Shown here piece after piece: positions 8,303-15,912 of a stretch of DNA of 45,239 nt. The notes under the pieces were generated by a model. It did not search any database and was not told where the DNA came from. It was given only the letters and a program-made list of their open reading frames with translations. Origin of the DNA: Candidatus Rokuibacteriota bacterium (lineage in GTDB: Bacteria > Methylomirabilota > Methylomirabilia > Rokubacteriales > CSP1-6); NCBI GenBank assembly GCA_016184125.1, contig JACPDG010000074.1, forward strand, positions 1 to 45,239. The letters are read 5' to 3'. How positions within the stretch are numbered: the stretch's first letter is position 1; every line of letters begins with the position of its first letter. The translations under genes were made by a program, and so were the position numbers.

Positions 8303-8616
8303 CGGCTTCCGAGCGGCACCCGGGACCGCTTGACGTCCCGGACGCCGCGCGGCGTGAGGCGCACCGACGGGAGGACGTCCGCGGCGAGGTACCCGGGCAC
8401 GAGCACCCGGCCGGCGGCGTCCACCACGCGCGTCTTCGGACCGACCATGTCGTCGCGCACACCGACGTACGCGATGCGCGCGCCGGCGATCGCGACGTTC
8501 GCCCGGTAGATCTCACCGGTGTAAACGTTCAGGAGCGTGCCGCCCGCGACGTAGATGTCGGCGGGCGCGGCAGCACGCGCGACGGCCGTCAGCCTCCTGC
8601 GTTCGGCCAGCGTCAT
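8290..8616 (-). pseudogene. adenine deaminase-like N-terminal remnant
   Basis: 108 residues. The N-terminus matches adenine deaminase/amidohydrolase composite domains: a helix followed by ADIYVAGGTLLNVYTGEIY, VAIAGARIAYVG and VVDAAGRVLVPGY. At the point where the metal-binding D-x-H-x-H segment should follow, the sequence changes to an unrelated basic tail and stops. No catalytic residue remains and the family is normally about 550-600 residues, so this is a deletion remnant whose end runs into DUF445. ATG at 8616 is the likely original start; a GTG at 8643 extends the frame by nine codons. Confidence 0.7.
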
Positions 8617-8663
8617 AGGGCGGAGCTTATCGCGCGTGGCCACCGCCGCAAATGGCGTCCCGT

Positions 8664-8669
8664 TACAAT
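8664..8669 (+). promoter_or_regulatory. -10 element for a probably leaderless arfB transcript
   Basis: TACAAT lies 6 bases before the ATG at 8676, which would put the transcription start at or next to the start codon. No Shine-Dalgarno precedes the ATG, in keeping with a leaderless mRNA. No clear -35 element is seen. Confidence 0.4.
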
Positions 8670-8675
8670 CAGCGT

Positions 8676-9107
8676 ATGAGCGAGGCGATCGTGCTCACCC
8701 CGTCCGTGCGCGTGCCCGCCCACGCGATCCGCACGCGGGCGGTGCGCGCGTCCGGGCCCGGCGGGCAGAACGTGAACAAGGTCGCGACGAAGATCGAGCT
8801 GCGGGTCGACCCGGGCGCGATCGAGGGCCTCGACGACGCGGCGCGCGCGCGATTGCTCGCGCTCGCGCGCCGCCGCCTCGACGCGGAGGGTCAGCTCGTC
8901 GTCACGAGCCAGGTGACGCGCAACCAGGCGCGCAACCTCGAAGACGCGCGCGACAAGGTCGCGACCCTGCTCCGCGCGGCGCTGGCGCCTCCGCGCCCGC
9001 GCAAGCGGACGCGGCCACCGGCGAGCGTCGCCGAGGAGCGGCTCGCGATCAAGAAGCGTCGCGCGGCCGTCAAGCGCGCCCGCTCAGCGCCGCGCGACGA
9101 CTGGTAA
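8676..9107 (+). CDS. arfB: alternative ribosome-rescue factor ArfB (peptidyl-tRNA hydrolase, YaeJ)
   Basis: 143 residues. It has the class I release factor catalytic domain with ASGPGGQNVNKV; the GGQ is at residues 29-31 and hydrolyses peptidyl-tRNA on ribosomes stalled at mRNA 3' ends. The C-terminus is lysine/arginine-rich (KRTRPPAS..AIKKRRAAVKRARS), the tail that enters the empty mRNA channel in ArfB. No codon-recognition domains are present, which separates it from RF1/RF2. ATG 8676 gives the usual short N-terminus; an ATG at 8652 would add 8 unconserved residues. Confidence 0.92.
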   Translation: MSEAIVLTPSVRVPAHAIRTRAVRASGPGGQNVNKVATKIELRVDPGAIEGLDDAARARLLALARRRLDAEGQLVVTSQVTRNQARNLEDARDKVATLLRAALAPPRPRKRTRPPASVAEERLAIKKRRAAVKRARSAPRDDW

Positions 9108-9145
9108 GGAGGCAGGCGCGACGGCGCAGTGGCGAACCGCGACCG

Positions 9146-9655
9146 TCACGGTCCGCCGGCGCTTCTCGGCGTCCGCCGCCGGCGCGCCCGCGCCTGCCGA
9201 GCTTCCGCCAGCGTTCGCAGCGCTTGAACTGGCGTGACGATTCCCACCTCGGACGCGAAGGGTCTGAAGTCATCCAGGTTCAACGAGACGATCGCGCGCA
9301 CGCGGTGAACGAGTGCGGTCGCCACGATGTGAGCGTCGTGCACGCGCGTGCCCGTGCACGGCACCCGTGCCAGCAGTGCCAGGAAGGTCGCGAGGATCGG
9401 ACGCTCCTCGGGGAGGAGCCGGACGGTCCGGCGGAATTCCCTGATGTTCGCCAGAGCGTCCACCGTGGACAATCCCAGGCCGTTGGCCGCGACGGGCCGC
9501 GTGGCGACGGCCAGATACTCGCGCACGACCTGGGACGAGAAGGTCAGCGGTGCGACGGATTCGAGCAACGCGACGGCGTCGGCATGATGTGCGCGGTGCT
9601 CGTCGGTGGCCTCGAGCAGGACATTGGTGTCGACGAGGGCCGGCTCAGCGGCCAC
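9146..9655 (-). CDS. PIN-domain toxin of a type II TA pair (VapC/FitB-like)
   Basis: 169 residues. PIN-domain acidic residues are visible: Asp9 in ALVDTNVLLEA, a mid-protein acidic position in VHDAHIVATA, and SLNLDDFRPF near the end. These proteins are Mg-dependent ribonucleases that cut tRNA or rRNA when not bound by their antitoxin. The C-terminus carries an extra Arg-rich tail (QARARRRRTPRSAGGP). The start overlaps the antitoxin gene by 11 bp, so the two are translationally coupled with the antitoxin first. Confidence 0.88.
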   Translation of the reverse strand: MAAEPALVDTNVLLEATDEHRAHHADAVALLESVAPLTFSSQVVREYLAVATRPVAANGLGLSTVDALANIREFRRTVRLLPEERPILATFLALLARVPCTGTRVHDAHIVATALVHRVRAIVSLNLDDFRPFASEVGIVTPVQALRTLAEARQARARRRRTPRSAGGP

Positions 9656-9881
9656 GATCGTCGTAGATCACGTCACGGGAATAGGACACCGCTCGACCAA
9701 CGCGGACCGTGCGCAAGCGAAGTCGGACGCGGCCCGTGCTGCTGCGCGAGCCGCCCGCGCCCGCCGCGGCCTCGAGGAGGCTGCGAACCTCGCCTTGAAG
9801 GCTGCGATGGTGACGTGCGGCCCGAGCTTTGAGCGCGGCGATGACGGCGTCGTCGACGTTGCGGATGTGCAGCGCGGGCAC
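9645..9881 (-). CDS. FitA-like ribbon-helix-helix antitoxin
   Basis: 78 residues. The N-terminus (LHIRNVDDAVIAALKARAARHHRSLQGEVRSLLEAA) is the Arc/MetJ-type ribbon-helix-helix DNA-binding fold of FitA/VapB antitoxins: a short beta strand, then two helices. The C-terminal half is a toxin-binding tail. It starts with GTG immediately downstream of a perfect palindrome (9888-9897), a likely operator for autorepression by the antitoxin-toxin complex. The PIN toxin follows with overlap. Confidence 0.88.
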   Translation of the reverse strand: MPALHIRNVDDAVIAALKARAARHHRSLQGEVRSLLEAAAGAGGSRSSTGRVRLRLRTVRVGRAVSYSRDVIYDDRGR

Positions 9882-9887
9882 GACGCT

Positions 9888-9897
9888 ATGCTAGCAT
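9888..9897. promoter_or_regulatory. putative TA operator palindrome
   Basis: ATGCTAGCAT is a perfect 10-bp palindrome located 7 bases upstream of the antitoxin start, the position expected for autorepression by a ribbon-helix-helix antitoxin. The surrounding GCTATGCTAGCATTGCGC is imperfectly symmetric. Confidence 0.45.
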
Positions 9898-9931
9898 TGC
9901 GCTATCCTCCCAACAACGCGTCCCCACGACC

Positions 9932-12900
9932 TCAGAAGCCGAGCGCGCGCACCTCGGCCCGGAAGCGCTCCACGCTCCGCAGCTTGACGTCTTCGTAGCC
10001 CCGGATCACGTCGGGCAGCGCGGCGAGCTTCACGGCGCGCTCGTGGGTCTCGGGTCCCAGATCCGTCAGGGCTTTCTCCACCAGCGTCCTGTACTCGTCG
10101 ACCAGCGCGCGCTCCACGCGCCGCACGGCGGCCCTGCCGAACGGGTCGAGCGCGGTGCCGCGCAGCCGCCGCAGGGCCACGAGCGCACGGAAGGCGGTGT
10201 CGAACCAGGTGCCCAGCTTCAGCTTCCGCTGGAGCCCCAGGGCGCGAAGGATCGGCGGGTGCAGGTGGTAGTGCACGCGGACACCGTCCGGATACTCGCC
10301 GGCGAGCTGCGCCGCGACGCTGTTCTTCAAGTGGAGCCGCGCCACCTCGTACTCGTCCTTGTACGCCATCAGCTTGAACAGGTGGCGGGCCACCGCCTCA
10401 CCGAACCGCGTCTCCCCCGGCACCTGCGTGCGCTCGGCGCCGGCGACGCGGCGCACGAGCTCGACGTAGCGCGTCGCGTACGCGGCGTCCTGGTACTCGA
10501 TCAGCTCGGGAACGCGGATCTCGAGCAGCCGTCGCAGCTCGCCCGTCGCGCCGGCGGAGTCGACCAGCGCCCGGGCCTCGGCCGTGAGCGCCGGCTGCAC
10601 GTCGACCGCCCCCACGCGCTTGCCGCGCAGCGTGGTCACCCACGCGGGATCGGCGACGAACAGGCGGCCGGCCCGGAACGCCTGCGTGTTCATCTCGACG
10701 CCGACGCCGTTGAGCGCGATCGCGCGTTCGACGGCGGTCGCGCTCACCGGGAGCGCACCCGCCTGGTAGGCCGCCCCGAGCAGGATCATGTTGGCGGCCA
10801 TGTGGTCGTCGAAGAGCGTCTCGGCCAACTGGATCGCGTCCAGGGAGACGTTTTCGTCCTTCCGCGTGACGCGGTCGATCGACGTCAGCATGCCGGACGG
10901 ATCGGGGAAGGCGACGTCGGTGCGCGTGACCATCGCCCCGGTCGGCACGCGGCTCGTCGACACGACCGCGATCGTCTTGTCCGGCCGCGCGTGGTCCAGG
11001 TTGGCGGCGGACGTGGCGACGAGGAGATCGAAGCCGAGGTAGCAGTCGGCCTCGCCCGCCGCGATCTTGTTCGCGGCCTCCACCGGCCGCTCCCAGATCT
11101 TGAGGTGCGAGACGACCGGCCCGCCCTTCTGGCTGAGACCGGTCTGGTCGAGACCGCGCACGTGCTTGCCGTCCAGCAGGGCCGCGGTGCCGAGGATCTG
11201 GTTGACGGTCACGACGCCCGTGCCGCCGATGCCCATCATGAACACGCTCGCGTCGGCGGGCACACGGAGCGCGGGCTCGGGCAACGCACGGTCGAGCGAC
11301 CACCCGCTCATCGCCTTCTTCCTGGCCGGCCCGAGCGGGACGACGGTCAGGAACGAGGGGCAGTCGCCGCGCAGGCACGAGTAGTCCTTGTTGCAGGACG
11401 ACTGGTGGATCTGGGTCTTCCGTCCGAGCTCCGTCTCCACCGGGTGCACGCTGAGGCAGTTCGATTTCACGCCGCAGTCGCCGCAGCCCTCGCAGACCGC
11501 CTCGTTGATGTACACGCGCATCGCGGGGTCCGGGAGCTTCCCGCGCTTGCGGAGGCGGCGCTTCTCGGCAGCGCACCGCTGGTCGTAGACGAGCGCGGTG
11601 ACGCCCGGCGTCTCGCGCAGCAGCCGCTGCGCCTCGTCGAGCCGGTCGCGGTGCCACACCCCGACGCCGGCCGCCCAGCGCGTGTCCTTCGCGTACGTGT
11701 CCGGCTCGTCGGTGACGACCAGGATCTTCCTGACGCCCTCGGCCTCCAGCGCGCGCGTCAGCTCGGGCACGGGCATCGCGCCGGCCGCGTCCTGACCACC
11801 GGTCATCGCGACCGCGGAGTTGTAGAGGATCTTGTACGTGATGTTCGTGCCGGCGGCGACGGCCTGGCGGATCGCGAGCGAGCCGGAGTGGAAGAGCGTG
11901 CCGTCACCGAGGTTCTGGAAGATGTGCGGCGTCTCGGTGAACGGCGCCATCCCGACCCACTGGGCGCCTTCGCCGCCCATGTGCGTGATGCCGGCCGTCT
12001 TGCGGTCCATGAGCAGCACCATGCCGTGGCAGCCGATGCCGGCGCCCGCGATCGAGCCGTCGGGCACCACCGTCGACCGGTTGTGCGGGCAGCCCGAGCA
12101 GAAGTAGGGCTGACGCCCGAGCGTGATCGGTACCTGCCGCTCGCGCAGCGCCTCGAGCAGCGCGACGCGGGCGGTGATGGAGTCGAGGCGCACGCGCGGC
12201 TCCAGCCGGGACGCGATGATCTGCGCGATCCGATCGGCGTCGAGCTCGCCATGCGCCGGGACGAGCGTGCGGCCGGCCGGGTCGCGCTTGCCGAGGACGC
12301 GCGGCCGATCCGGAGCGCTGTAGAGGACGTCACGCACGAACAGCTCGACGAACGCGCGCTTCTCCTCGACGACCAGGATCTCCTCGAGCCCGCGCGCGAA
12401 GTCACGGACGATGCCGGGCTCGAGGGGGAAGAGCATGCCGACCTTCAGGAGACGGATGCCGTGGCGCCCGAGCTCCGCGTCGCCGAGGCCGAGCTCGGCG
12501 AGCGCCTCACGGACGTCGTAGTACGTCTTCCCGGGCGCGACGATGCCCAGCCAGGCGTCCGGCGTGGGGACCGTGATGCGGTTGAGTCCGTTCGCCGCCG
12601 CGAACGCCTTCGCCGCTTCCAGCCGGCCCTCGTGGATCTCGCGCTCGAGCTCGAGGGAAAACGGCGGCAGCAGCGACGCGTTCTGCGTCGGGCGCCAGGG
12701 CCGGCCGTCGAGGGTGAAGCCGGGATCGACGATGCGGACCCGATCGGGGGCGACCTCGGCGCTGCTGATCTCGTCGGCGACGTTCGTCACGATCTTGAAG
12801 CCGACCCACAGGCCGGTGTAGCGCGACAGCTCGAACCCGAGCCGGCCGAGGTCGAGCACCTCCTGCACGTTGCCCGGAAACAGGACCGGGAACAGCGCGT

Positions 12901-13396
12901 CGTAGAACGCGACCTCCGAGTGTGTCGGCAGCGTGGACGACTTCGCCACCGGGTCGTCACCGCCGATGGCGAGCACGCCGCCGTTCGGGCTCACGCCGGC
13001 GTAGTTCGCGTGCTTGAAGACGTCACCCGTGCGGTCGACACCCGGGCCCTTGCCGTACCACATGCCGAGCACGCCGTCGTACTTCGGTCTCGGGAACGTG
13101 TGAGCCAGCTGCGAGCCGTAGATCGCCGTCGCGCCCAGGTCCTCGTTGACGCCCGAGATGAAGTGGACGTTGTACTCGGCCAGCATCTTCCGGTGGCGCT
13201 CGATCGTGAGATCGAGGCCGCCGAGCGGCGAGCCGCGGTAGCCCGAGACCAGCGTCGCGGTGCGGAGCCCGCGGGCGCGGTCCGCGCGGTGCTGATCGAT
13301 CGCGAGCCTGACGAGCGCCTGGACCCCCGAGAGGAAGATCAGGCCCGCTTCCTGACGGTACTTCGCGTCCAGCGTGAAATCGTGCGTGGTCGCCAT
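9932..13396 (-). CDS. indolepyruvate ferredoxin oxidoreductase, single-chain (IorA-IorB fusion)
   Basis: 1154 residues, the length of the fused alpha-proteobacterial-type enzyme that decarboxylates aryl/indolepyruvates to acyl-CoA with ferredoxin reduction. N-terminal pyruvate:ferredoxin-type domain (SGYRGSPLGGLDLTIE, YGKGPGVDRTGDVFKHAN); thiamine-diphosphate domain with FCSGCPHNRST and GDGTLFHSGSLAIRQAV; a cysteine cluster CEGCGDCGVKSNC with further cysteines for Fe-S binding; C-terminal gamma-type domain starting GIGGTGVVTVNQ and containing GLDQTGLSQKGGPV. The ATG at 13396 has GAGGAGACC upstream, so the longer upstream frame is not used. A good promoter lies at 13464-13493. Likely role: amino acid (Trp/Phe/Tyr) catabolism. 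It stands alone between the TA pair and repeat array C. Confidence 0.93.
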   Translation of the reverse strand: MATTHDFTLDAKYRQEAGLIFLSGVQALVRLAIDQHRADRARGLRTATLVSGYRGSPLGGLDLTIERHRKMLAEYNVHFISGVNEDLGATAIYGSQLAHTFPRPKYDGVLGMWYGKGPGVDRTGDVFKHANYAGVSPNGGVLAIGGDDPVAKSSTLPTHSEVAFYDALFPVLFPGNVQEVLDLGRLGFELSRYTGLWVGFKIVTNVADEISSAEVAPDRVRIVDPGFTLDGRPWRPTQNASLLPPFSLELEREIHEGRLEAAKAFAAANGLNRITVPTPDAWLGIVAPGKTYYDVREALAELGLGDAELGRHGIRLLKVGMLFPLEPGIVRDFARGLEEILVVEEKRAFVELFVRDVLYSAPDRPRVLGKRDPAGRTLVPAHGELDADRIAQIIASRLEPRVRLDSITARVALLEALRERQVPITLGRQPYFCSGCPHNRSTVVPDGSIAGAGIGCHGMVLLMDRKTAGITHMGGEGAQWVGMAPFTETPHIFQNLGDGTLFHSGSLAIRQAVAAGTNITYKILYNSAVAMTGGQDAAGAMPVPELTRALEAEGVRKILVVTDEPDTYAKDTRWAAGVGVWHRDRLDEAQRLLRETPGVTALVYDQRCAAEKRRLRKRGKLPDPAMRVYINEAVCEGCGDCGVKSNCLSVHPVETELGRKTQIHQSSCNKDYSCLRGDCPSFLTVVPLGPARKKAMSGWSLDRALPEPALRVPADASVFMMGIGGTGVVTVNQILGTAALLDGKHVRGLDQTGLSQKGGPVVSHLKIWERPVEAANKIAAGEADCYLGFDLLVATSAANLDHARPDKTIAVVSTSRVPTGAMVTRTDVAFPDPSGMLTSIDRVTRKDENVSLDAIQLAETLFDDHMAANMILLGAAYQAGALPVSATAVERAIALNGVGVEMNTQAFRAGRLFVADPAWVTTLRGKRVGAVDVQPALTAEARALVDSAGATGELRRLLEIRVPELIEYQDAAYATRYVELVRRVAGAERTQVPGETRFGEAVARHLFKLMAYKDEYEVARLHLKNSVAAQLAGEYPDGVRVHYHLHPPILRALGLQRKLKLGTWFDTAFRALVALRRLRGTALDPFGRAAVRRVERALVDEYRTLVEKALTDLGPETHERAVKLAALPDVIRGYEDVKLRSVERFRAEVRALGF

Positions 13397-13463
13397 GGTC
13401 TCCTCGGGCGCGGCCGGGGTGAGTGTCCGAACGCCAGGGCAAGACTGCGCCGGGCTTGTCCGT

Positions 13464-13493
13464 ATCATACGGGGGCCCGTGGGAGTGACGCAA
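13464..13493 (-). promoter_or_regulatory. sigma-70-type promoter of the iorAB fusion
   Basis: On the minus strand TTGCGT (13493-13488) and TATGAT (13469-13464) are separated by 18 bp, predicting transcription from about 13456 and a leader of about 60 bases before the ATG at 13396. The -35 overlaps the zone between the gene and repeat array C, whose hairpin 2 begins at 13508. Confidence 0.5.
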
Positions 13494-13507
13494 ACGGACT
13501 ACCGGAG

Positions 13508-13733
13508 TGGGGGGCCCCGACATGGCCCCCCACACCCCCCCGGCGCTCGCAAACCGGCCCGGGAAACCCGGGCCGGTGCTCGACTTCGGTCGGCGCTCCC
13601 GGGGGCCCCGACATGGCCCCCCACTCCCCGCCCCACTCCCCCCCCCGGCGCTCGCAAACCGGCCCGGGAAACCCGGGCCGGTGCTCGACTTCGGTCGGCG
13701 CTCAGGGAGGCCTGAACTGGCCGCCCACTCGAA
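13508..13733 (-). repeat. GC-rich palindromic element, copy C (two units plus degenerate hairpin)
   Basis: Minus-oriented. From the iorAB side: hairpin 2 (13508-13532, loop CCGACAT), linker, hairpin 1 with arms CCGGCCCGGG/CCCGGGCCGG and loop AAA (13554-13576), then a second hairpin 2 near 13601-13625, a second identical hairpin 1 near 13661-13683, and a decayed hairpin 2 ending at the TGA of the alpha/beta hydrolase gene (13734). The 42-base block from GGCGCTCGCAAACC to TCGGTCGGCGCTC is repeated exactly in both units, suggesting recent duplication. Confidence 0.87.
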
Positions 13734-14345
13734 TCACACGCTCACGTGCCGGTCGACGTGCGGGGCGATCTCGAAGGCGCGGTCCCGAGCGAAGGCGTGA
13801 TCGCCGCCCGGGATCACGACCAGGTGCGCGTACGGAAGGGTCCTCGCCAGGTGCTCTCCGACCGCCACCGGGCTGACCGCGTCCGCGTCACCCCACAGAA
13901 GCAGCGTCGGCGCCGTCACGTCCCGGAGGCGCGCCTCGAGATCGGTGCGGTCGTGGGCGAACCAGGGCGGCTCGTCCGGTCGCTCGCGACGTCGTTGCTC
14001 GCGCCAGTCGGCGGCGCCGAAGCGCCGGACGTCGATCCCCCCGGACGTCGCCGCCAGCACCAGGTGGCACACCAGCGCGGGCAGGTCGAGCGCCGCCCGC
14101 ACGGCGAGCACGCCGCCCATCGACTGGGCGATCAGGTCAACCGGCCGGTCGATGACGTCGACGACGAGACGGTACAGGTCATCCAGGCTCTGGACGTCAG
14201 CGCGTCCGGCGTTCGGACCGAAGCCGGGCCACCCGAGGAGCACGCGCTCGCCCCGGTGCTCGAGCCGATCGGCCAGCGGCTTCCAGAAGGCGGCGTCTCC
14301 CCCGGCGCCGGGCAGGAAGACGAGCCGCTCGGGTCGCGGCCTCAC
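13734..14345 (-). CDS. alpha/beta hydrolase
   Basis: 203 residues. The fold is clear: oxyanion segment LVFLPGAGGDAAFW, nucleophile elbow AQSMGG with Ser75, acid in LLLWGDADAVSP (Asp153 or Asp155), and His183 in GGDHAF. It is shorter than typical (250-280) because the cap region is small. Substrate unknown; esterase or thioesterase-type activity is plausible, and there is no signal peptide. GTG start with a GAGGGACGAG-like site upstream. The stop codon abuts the last decayed base of repeat array C. Confidence 0.85.
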   Translation of the reverse strand: MRPRPERLVFLPGAGGDAAFWKPLADRLEHRGERVLLGWPGFGPNAGRADVQSLDDLYRLVVDVIDRPVDLIAQSMGGVLAVRAALDLPALVCHLVLAATSGGIDVRRFGAADWREQRRRERPDEPPWFAHDRTDLEARLRDVTAPTLLLWGDADAVSPVAVGEHLARTLPYAHLVVIPGGDHAFARDRAFEIAPHVDRHVSV

Positions 14346-14364
14346 GCCGGGGCTCGTCCCTCCC

Positions 14365-14862
14365 TCACGCTGGCCGCCAGAGCCCGCGGCCGCTTTCGCG
14401 TGCTTGTCGCTGCAGGTCGATGAACAGGTCCTGGTACCGCACGTTCGGTGGGACCGTCATCACCTGCGCGTAGCCACGGCTGACGAGTTCGGCGTTCACC
14501 ATCACGTCCCCGACCCAGACGTACGCCAGCACGCGGCCGTAGCGGTCGCGTTCCTGCACGTCGAGCTCGAGACGCACGCGCTTGCCGTCGGTGAGCGCGC
14601 GGTTCACGCGCATCGCCTCCCGGCCACCCGGCTCCGCGCCCTTGCGCGGATGGTGCACCTCGGGAGTGTTCACCCCGATGTAGCGAACCTTCTCGATCCG
14701 GTCACCGAGCCTGACGTGAATCGTGTCCCCGTCGACGACGCGGACGACCGTGCCTTCGAGCGCCCGTGACGGTGCCGCGCCGCCGAATGAGCCCCAAGCG
14801 GCGAGGACGGCGAGGACGAGGACGACCAGCGCGGGCGCGGACCACCGGAGGGGGCGTCGCAC
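14365..14862 (-). CDS. secreted thermonuclease-like nuclease (SNase family)
   Basis: 165 residues. An N-terminal signal or anchor helix (ALVVLVLAVLAAWGSFGG) precedes a staphylococcal nuclease-like domain: VVDGDTIHV (Ca-binding acids), RYIGVNTPE (Arg60 and Glu68, equivalent to Arg35 and Glu43 of nuclease A) and DRYGRVLAYV (Arg110, equivalent to Arg87). All catalytic residues are present, so an active Ca-dependent exported nuclease is likely. It ends with the usual helix GYAQVMTVPPNVRYQD and RESGRGLWRP. GTG start; the hydrolase gene follows 19 bp downstream on the same strand, so they may be cotranscribed. Confidence 0.9.
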   Translation of the reverse strand: MRRPLRWSAPALVVLVLAVLAAWGSFGGAAPSRALEGTVVRVVDGDTIHVRLGDRIEKVRYIGVNTPEVHHPRKGAEPGGREAMRVNRALTDGKRVRLELDVQERDRYGRVLAYVWVGDVMVNAELVSRGYAQVMTVPPNVRYQDLFIDLQRQARESGRGLWRPA

Positions 14863-14936
14863 GCCCTCACGGTGTCACCGGTCCGATACAGTGTCAACGT
14901 TTGTGCACAGTCAAGTCGCCCGGGGTTGGCACCGCG

Positions 14937-15173
14937 TCACTCTGGGACACGCACGACCGTCCATCCCCGCTCGGCGAGCTCGTGCTCGTTCAGCGGCCGC
15001 ACCCGGCGGTCCCACCGGCGGCGTTCCGTGGGATGCGGTGCGTCCCGCTCACGGCGATGCCACTGGCGCCGGTCGACGACGACGTGGACGAGGGGTTCCG
15101 TCACGAGCGCCGCCTTCAGGGTCGCGTACAGCTTCTCGCGGTCGCGGCGGACGATGAAAACGAGGCGGTCCAT
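14937..15173 (-). CDS. small conserved Arg-rich protein, function unknown
   Basis: 78 residues: MDRLVFIVRRDREKLYATLKAAL followed by VVVDRRQWHRRERD and RRRWDRRVRPLNEHELAERGW. The repeated DRR-x(5-6)-RR pattern is one I associate with small hypothetical proteins of delta-proteobacteria and Rokubacteria, without known function. Start chosen at ATG 15173 because GGGAGGACGGAG lies directly upstream; a longer frame reaches 15272. The 250 bases between it and the VanZ gene hold no convincing gene. Confidence 0.6.
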   Translation of the reverse strand: MDRLVFIVRRDREKLYATLKAALVTEPLVHVVVDRRQWHRRERDAPHPTERRRWDRRVRPLNEHELAERGWTVVRVPE

Positions 15174-15423
15174 GACTCCGTCCTCCCTGCCGACACCGGG
15201 TTCGCCTCCACGCGCGACGCTCGTCGCATCGCGCACGGCGCGATCGTAGGCGGTCCGAGCCACGGCCACCAAGGAACAAAAATCGGGATGGCGGCGCGGT
15301 GCGCGGCGTCAGTCGCGGGCGTGGAGGGGCCGATCGAGGAACCGGCGGCCGCAGTCGAGGCAGACGGAGCGGCGGCACCGCACGAGCCTGAGCGCAGCAG
15401 GCTCGGCCGCTACGCCGACCGCC

Positions 15424-15819
15424 TCACGGCGGGCCACCGCCGGCCGGCGGCGCGGCTCCACGCGAGCGACGGAGCGGCCCGAGGGCGAGCGCGACGAGCT
15501 GGCCGAGCGCCGCGCCCGTGGCGTCGAGCGCGACGTCGAGCGGGCTGGCGCTCCGCGCCGGCACGTGCCTCTGGCTCGCCTCGTCGAGCACGCCGCAGAC
15601 CACGGCGAGCGTGAAGGCGAGCAGCGCACGCCGCGCCGTGGAGCGGGACTGCGCCCCGAGCGCCAGGAAGATCAGGAAGCCGAGCACCGCGTACTCGGCG
15701 AGATGCACCGCCTTGCGGACCATCCACGGGTCGAGCCCGAAGGGGTTCCGCCCGATGAACGCCATGTCGCGGCCCGACGCCCAGAGGGCGAAGGCGACCG
15801 CGACGAGCGCGACCACCAT
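15424..15819 (-). CDS. VanZ family membrane protein
   Basis: 131 residues with the VanZ-like pattern: a first membrane helix, K-A-V-H-L-A-E-Y-A-V-L-G-F-L in the second, and the signature CGVLDEASQRHVPARSASPLDVALDATGAALG (D-E-x-x-Q, R-S..D-x-x-x-D-x-x-G). The family is known from teicoplanin resistance in enterococci, but most members are uncharacterised. The ATG at 15819 is immediately adjacent to repeat copy D, so no normal Shine-Dalgarno exists; the upstream bases are the hairpin 2 arm. The frame is also open through the element to 15900, so initiation inside the repeat is possible. Confidence 0.8.
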   Translation of the reverse strand: MVVALVAVAFALWASGRDMAFIGRNPFGLDPWMVRKAVHLAEYAVLGFLIFLALGAQSRSTARRALLAFTLAVVCGVLDEASQRHVPARSASPLDVALDATGAALGQLVALALGPLRRSRGAAPPAGGGPP

Positions 15820-15907
15820 AGTGGGGGGCCCCGAAATGGCCCCCCACACCCCCCGACGCTCGGCAGCGCCCCGGGGGACCCGGGGCGCTCCTCGTTTCAC
15901 GCCTGGC
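15820..15907 (-). repeat. GC-rich palindromic element, copy D (single clean unit)
   Basis: The best single reference unit. On the minus strand: box GCCAGGCGTGAAACGAGGA (15907-15889), hairpin 1 with arms GCGCCCCGGG/CCCGGGGCGC and a three-base loop (15866-15888), linker, then hairpin 2 (15822-15846, loop ATTTCGG). It occupies nearly the whole 93-bp gap between the NYN gene stop (15913) and the VanZ start (15819). Confidence 0.9.
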
Positions 15908-15912
15908 CCCCC

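Noticed and set aside
10043..13876. 1277-codon open frame on + opposite the indolepyruvate oxidoreductase
   Set aside because: Antisense shadow typical of about 70% GC DNA; product is Arg/Asp/Val low-complexity without domains. The same applies to other long antisense frames, for example 2955-5237, 5168-8509 and 33597-36317.
15309..15437. 42-codon minus frame with Cys residues (CRRSVCLDCGRRF) overlapping the VanZ stop
   Set aside because: Possible mini zinc-ribbon, but only three Cys, no ribosome binding site and no known family; too weak to list as a gene.
15820..15907. Palindromic elements as ordinary rho-independent terminators
   Set aside because: No T-run follows either hairpin, copies occur inside coding frames and before start codons, and the linker and flanking box are conserved as well.
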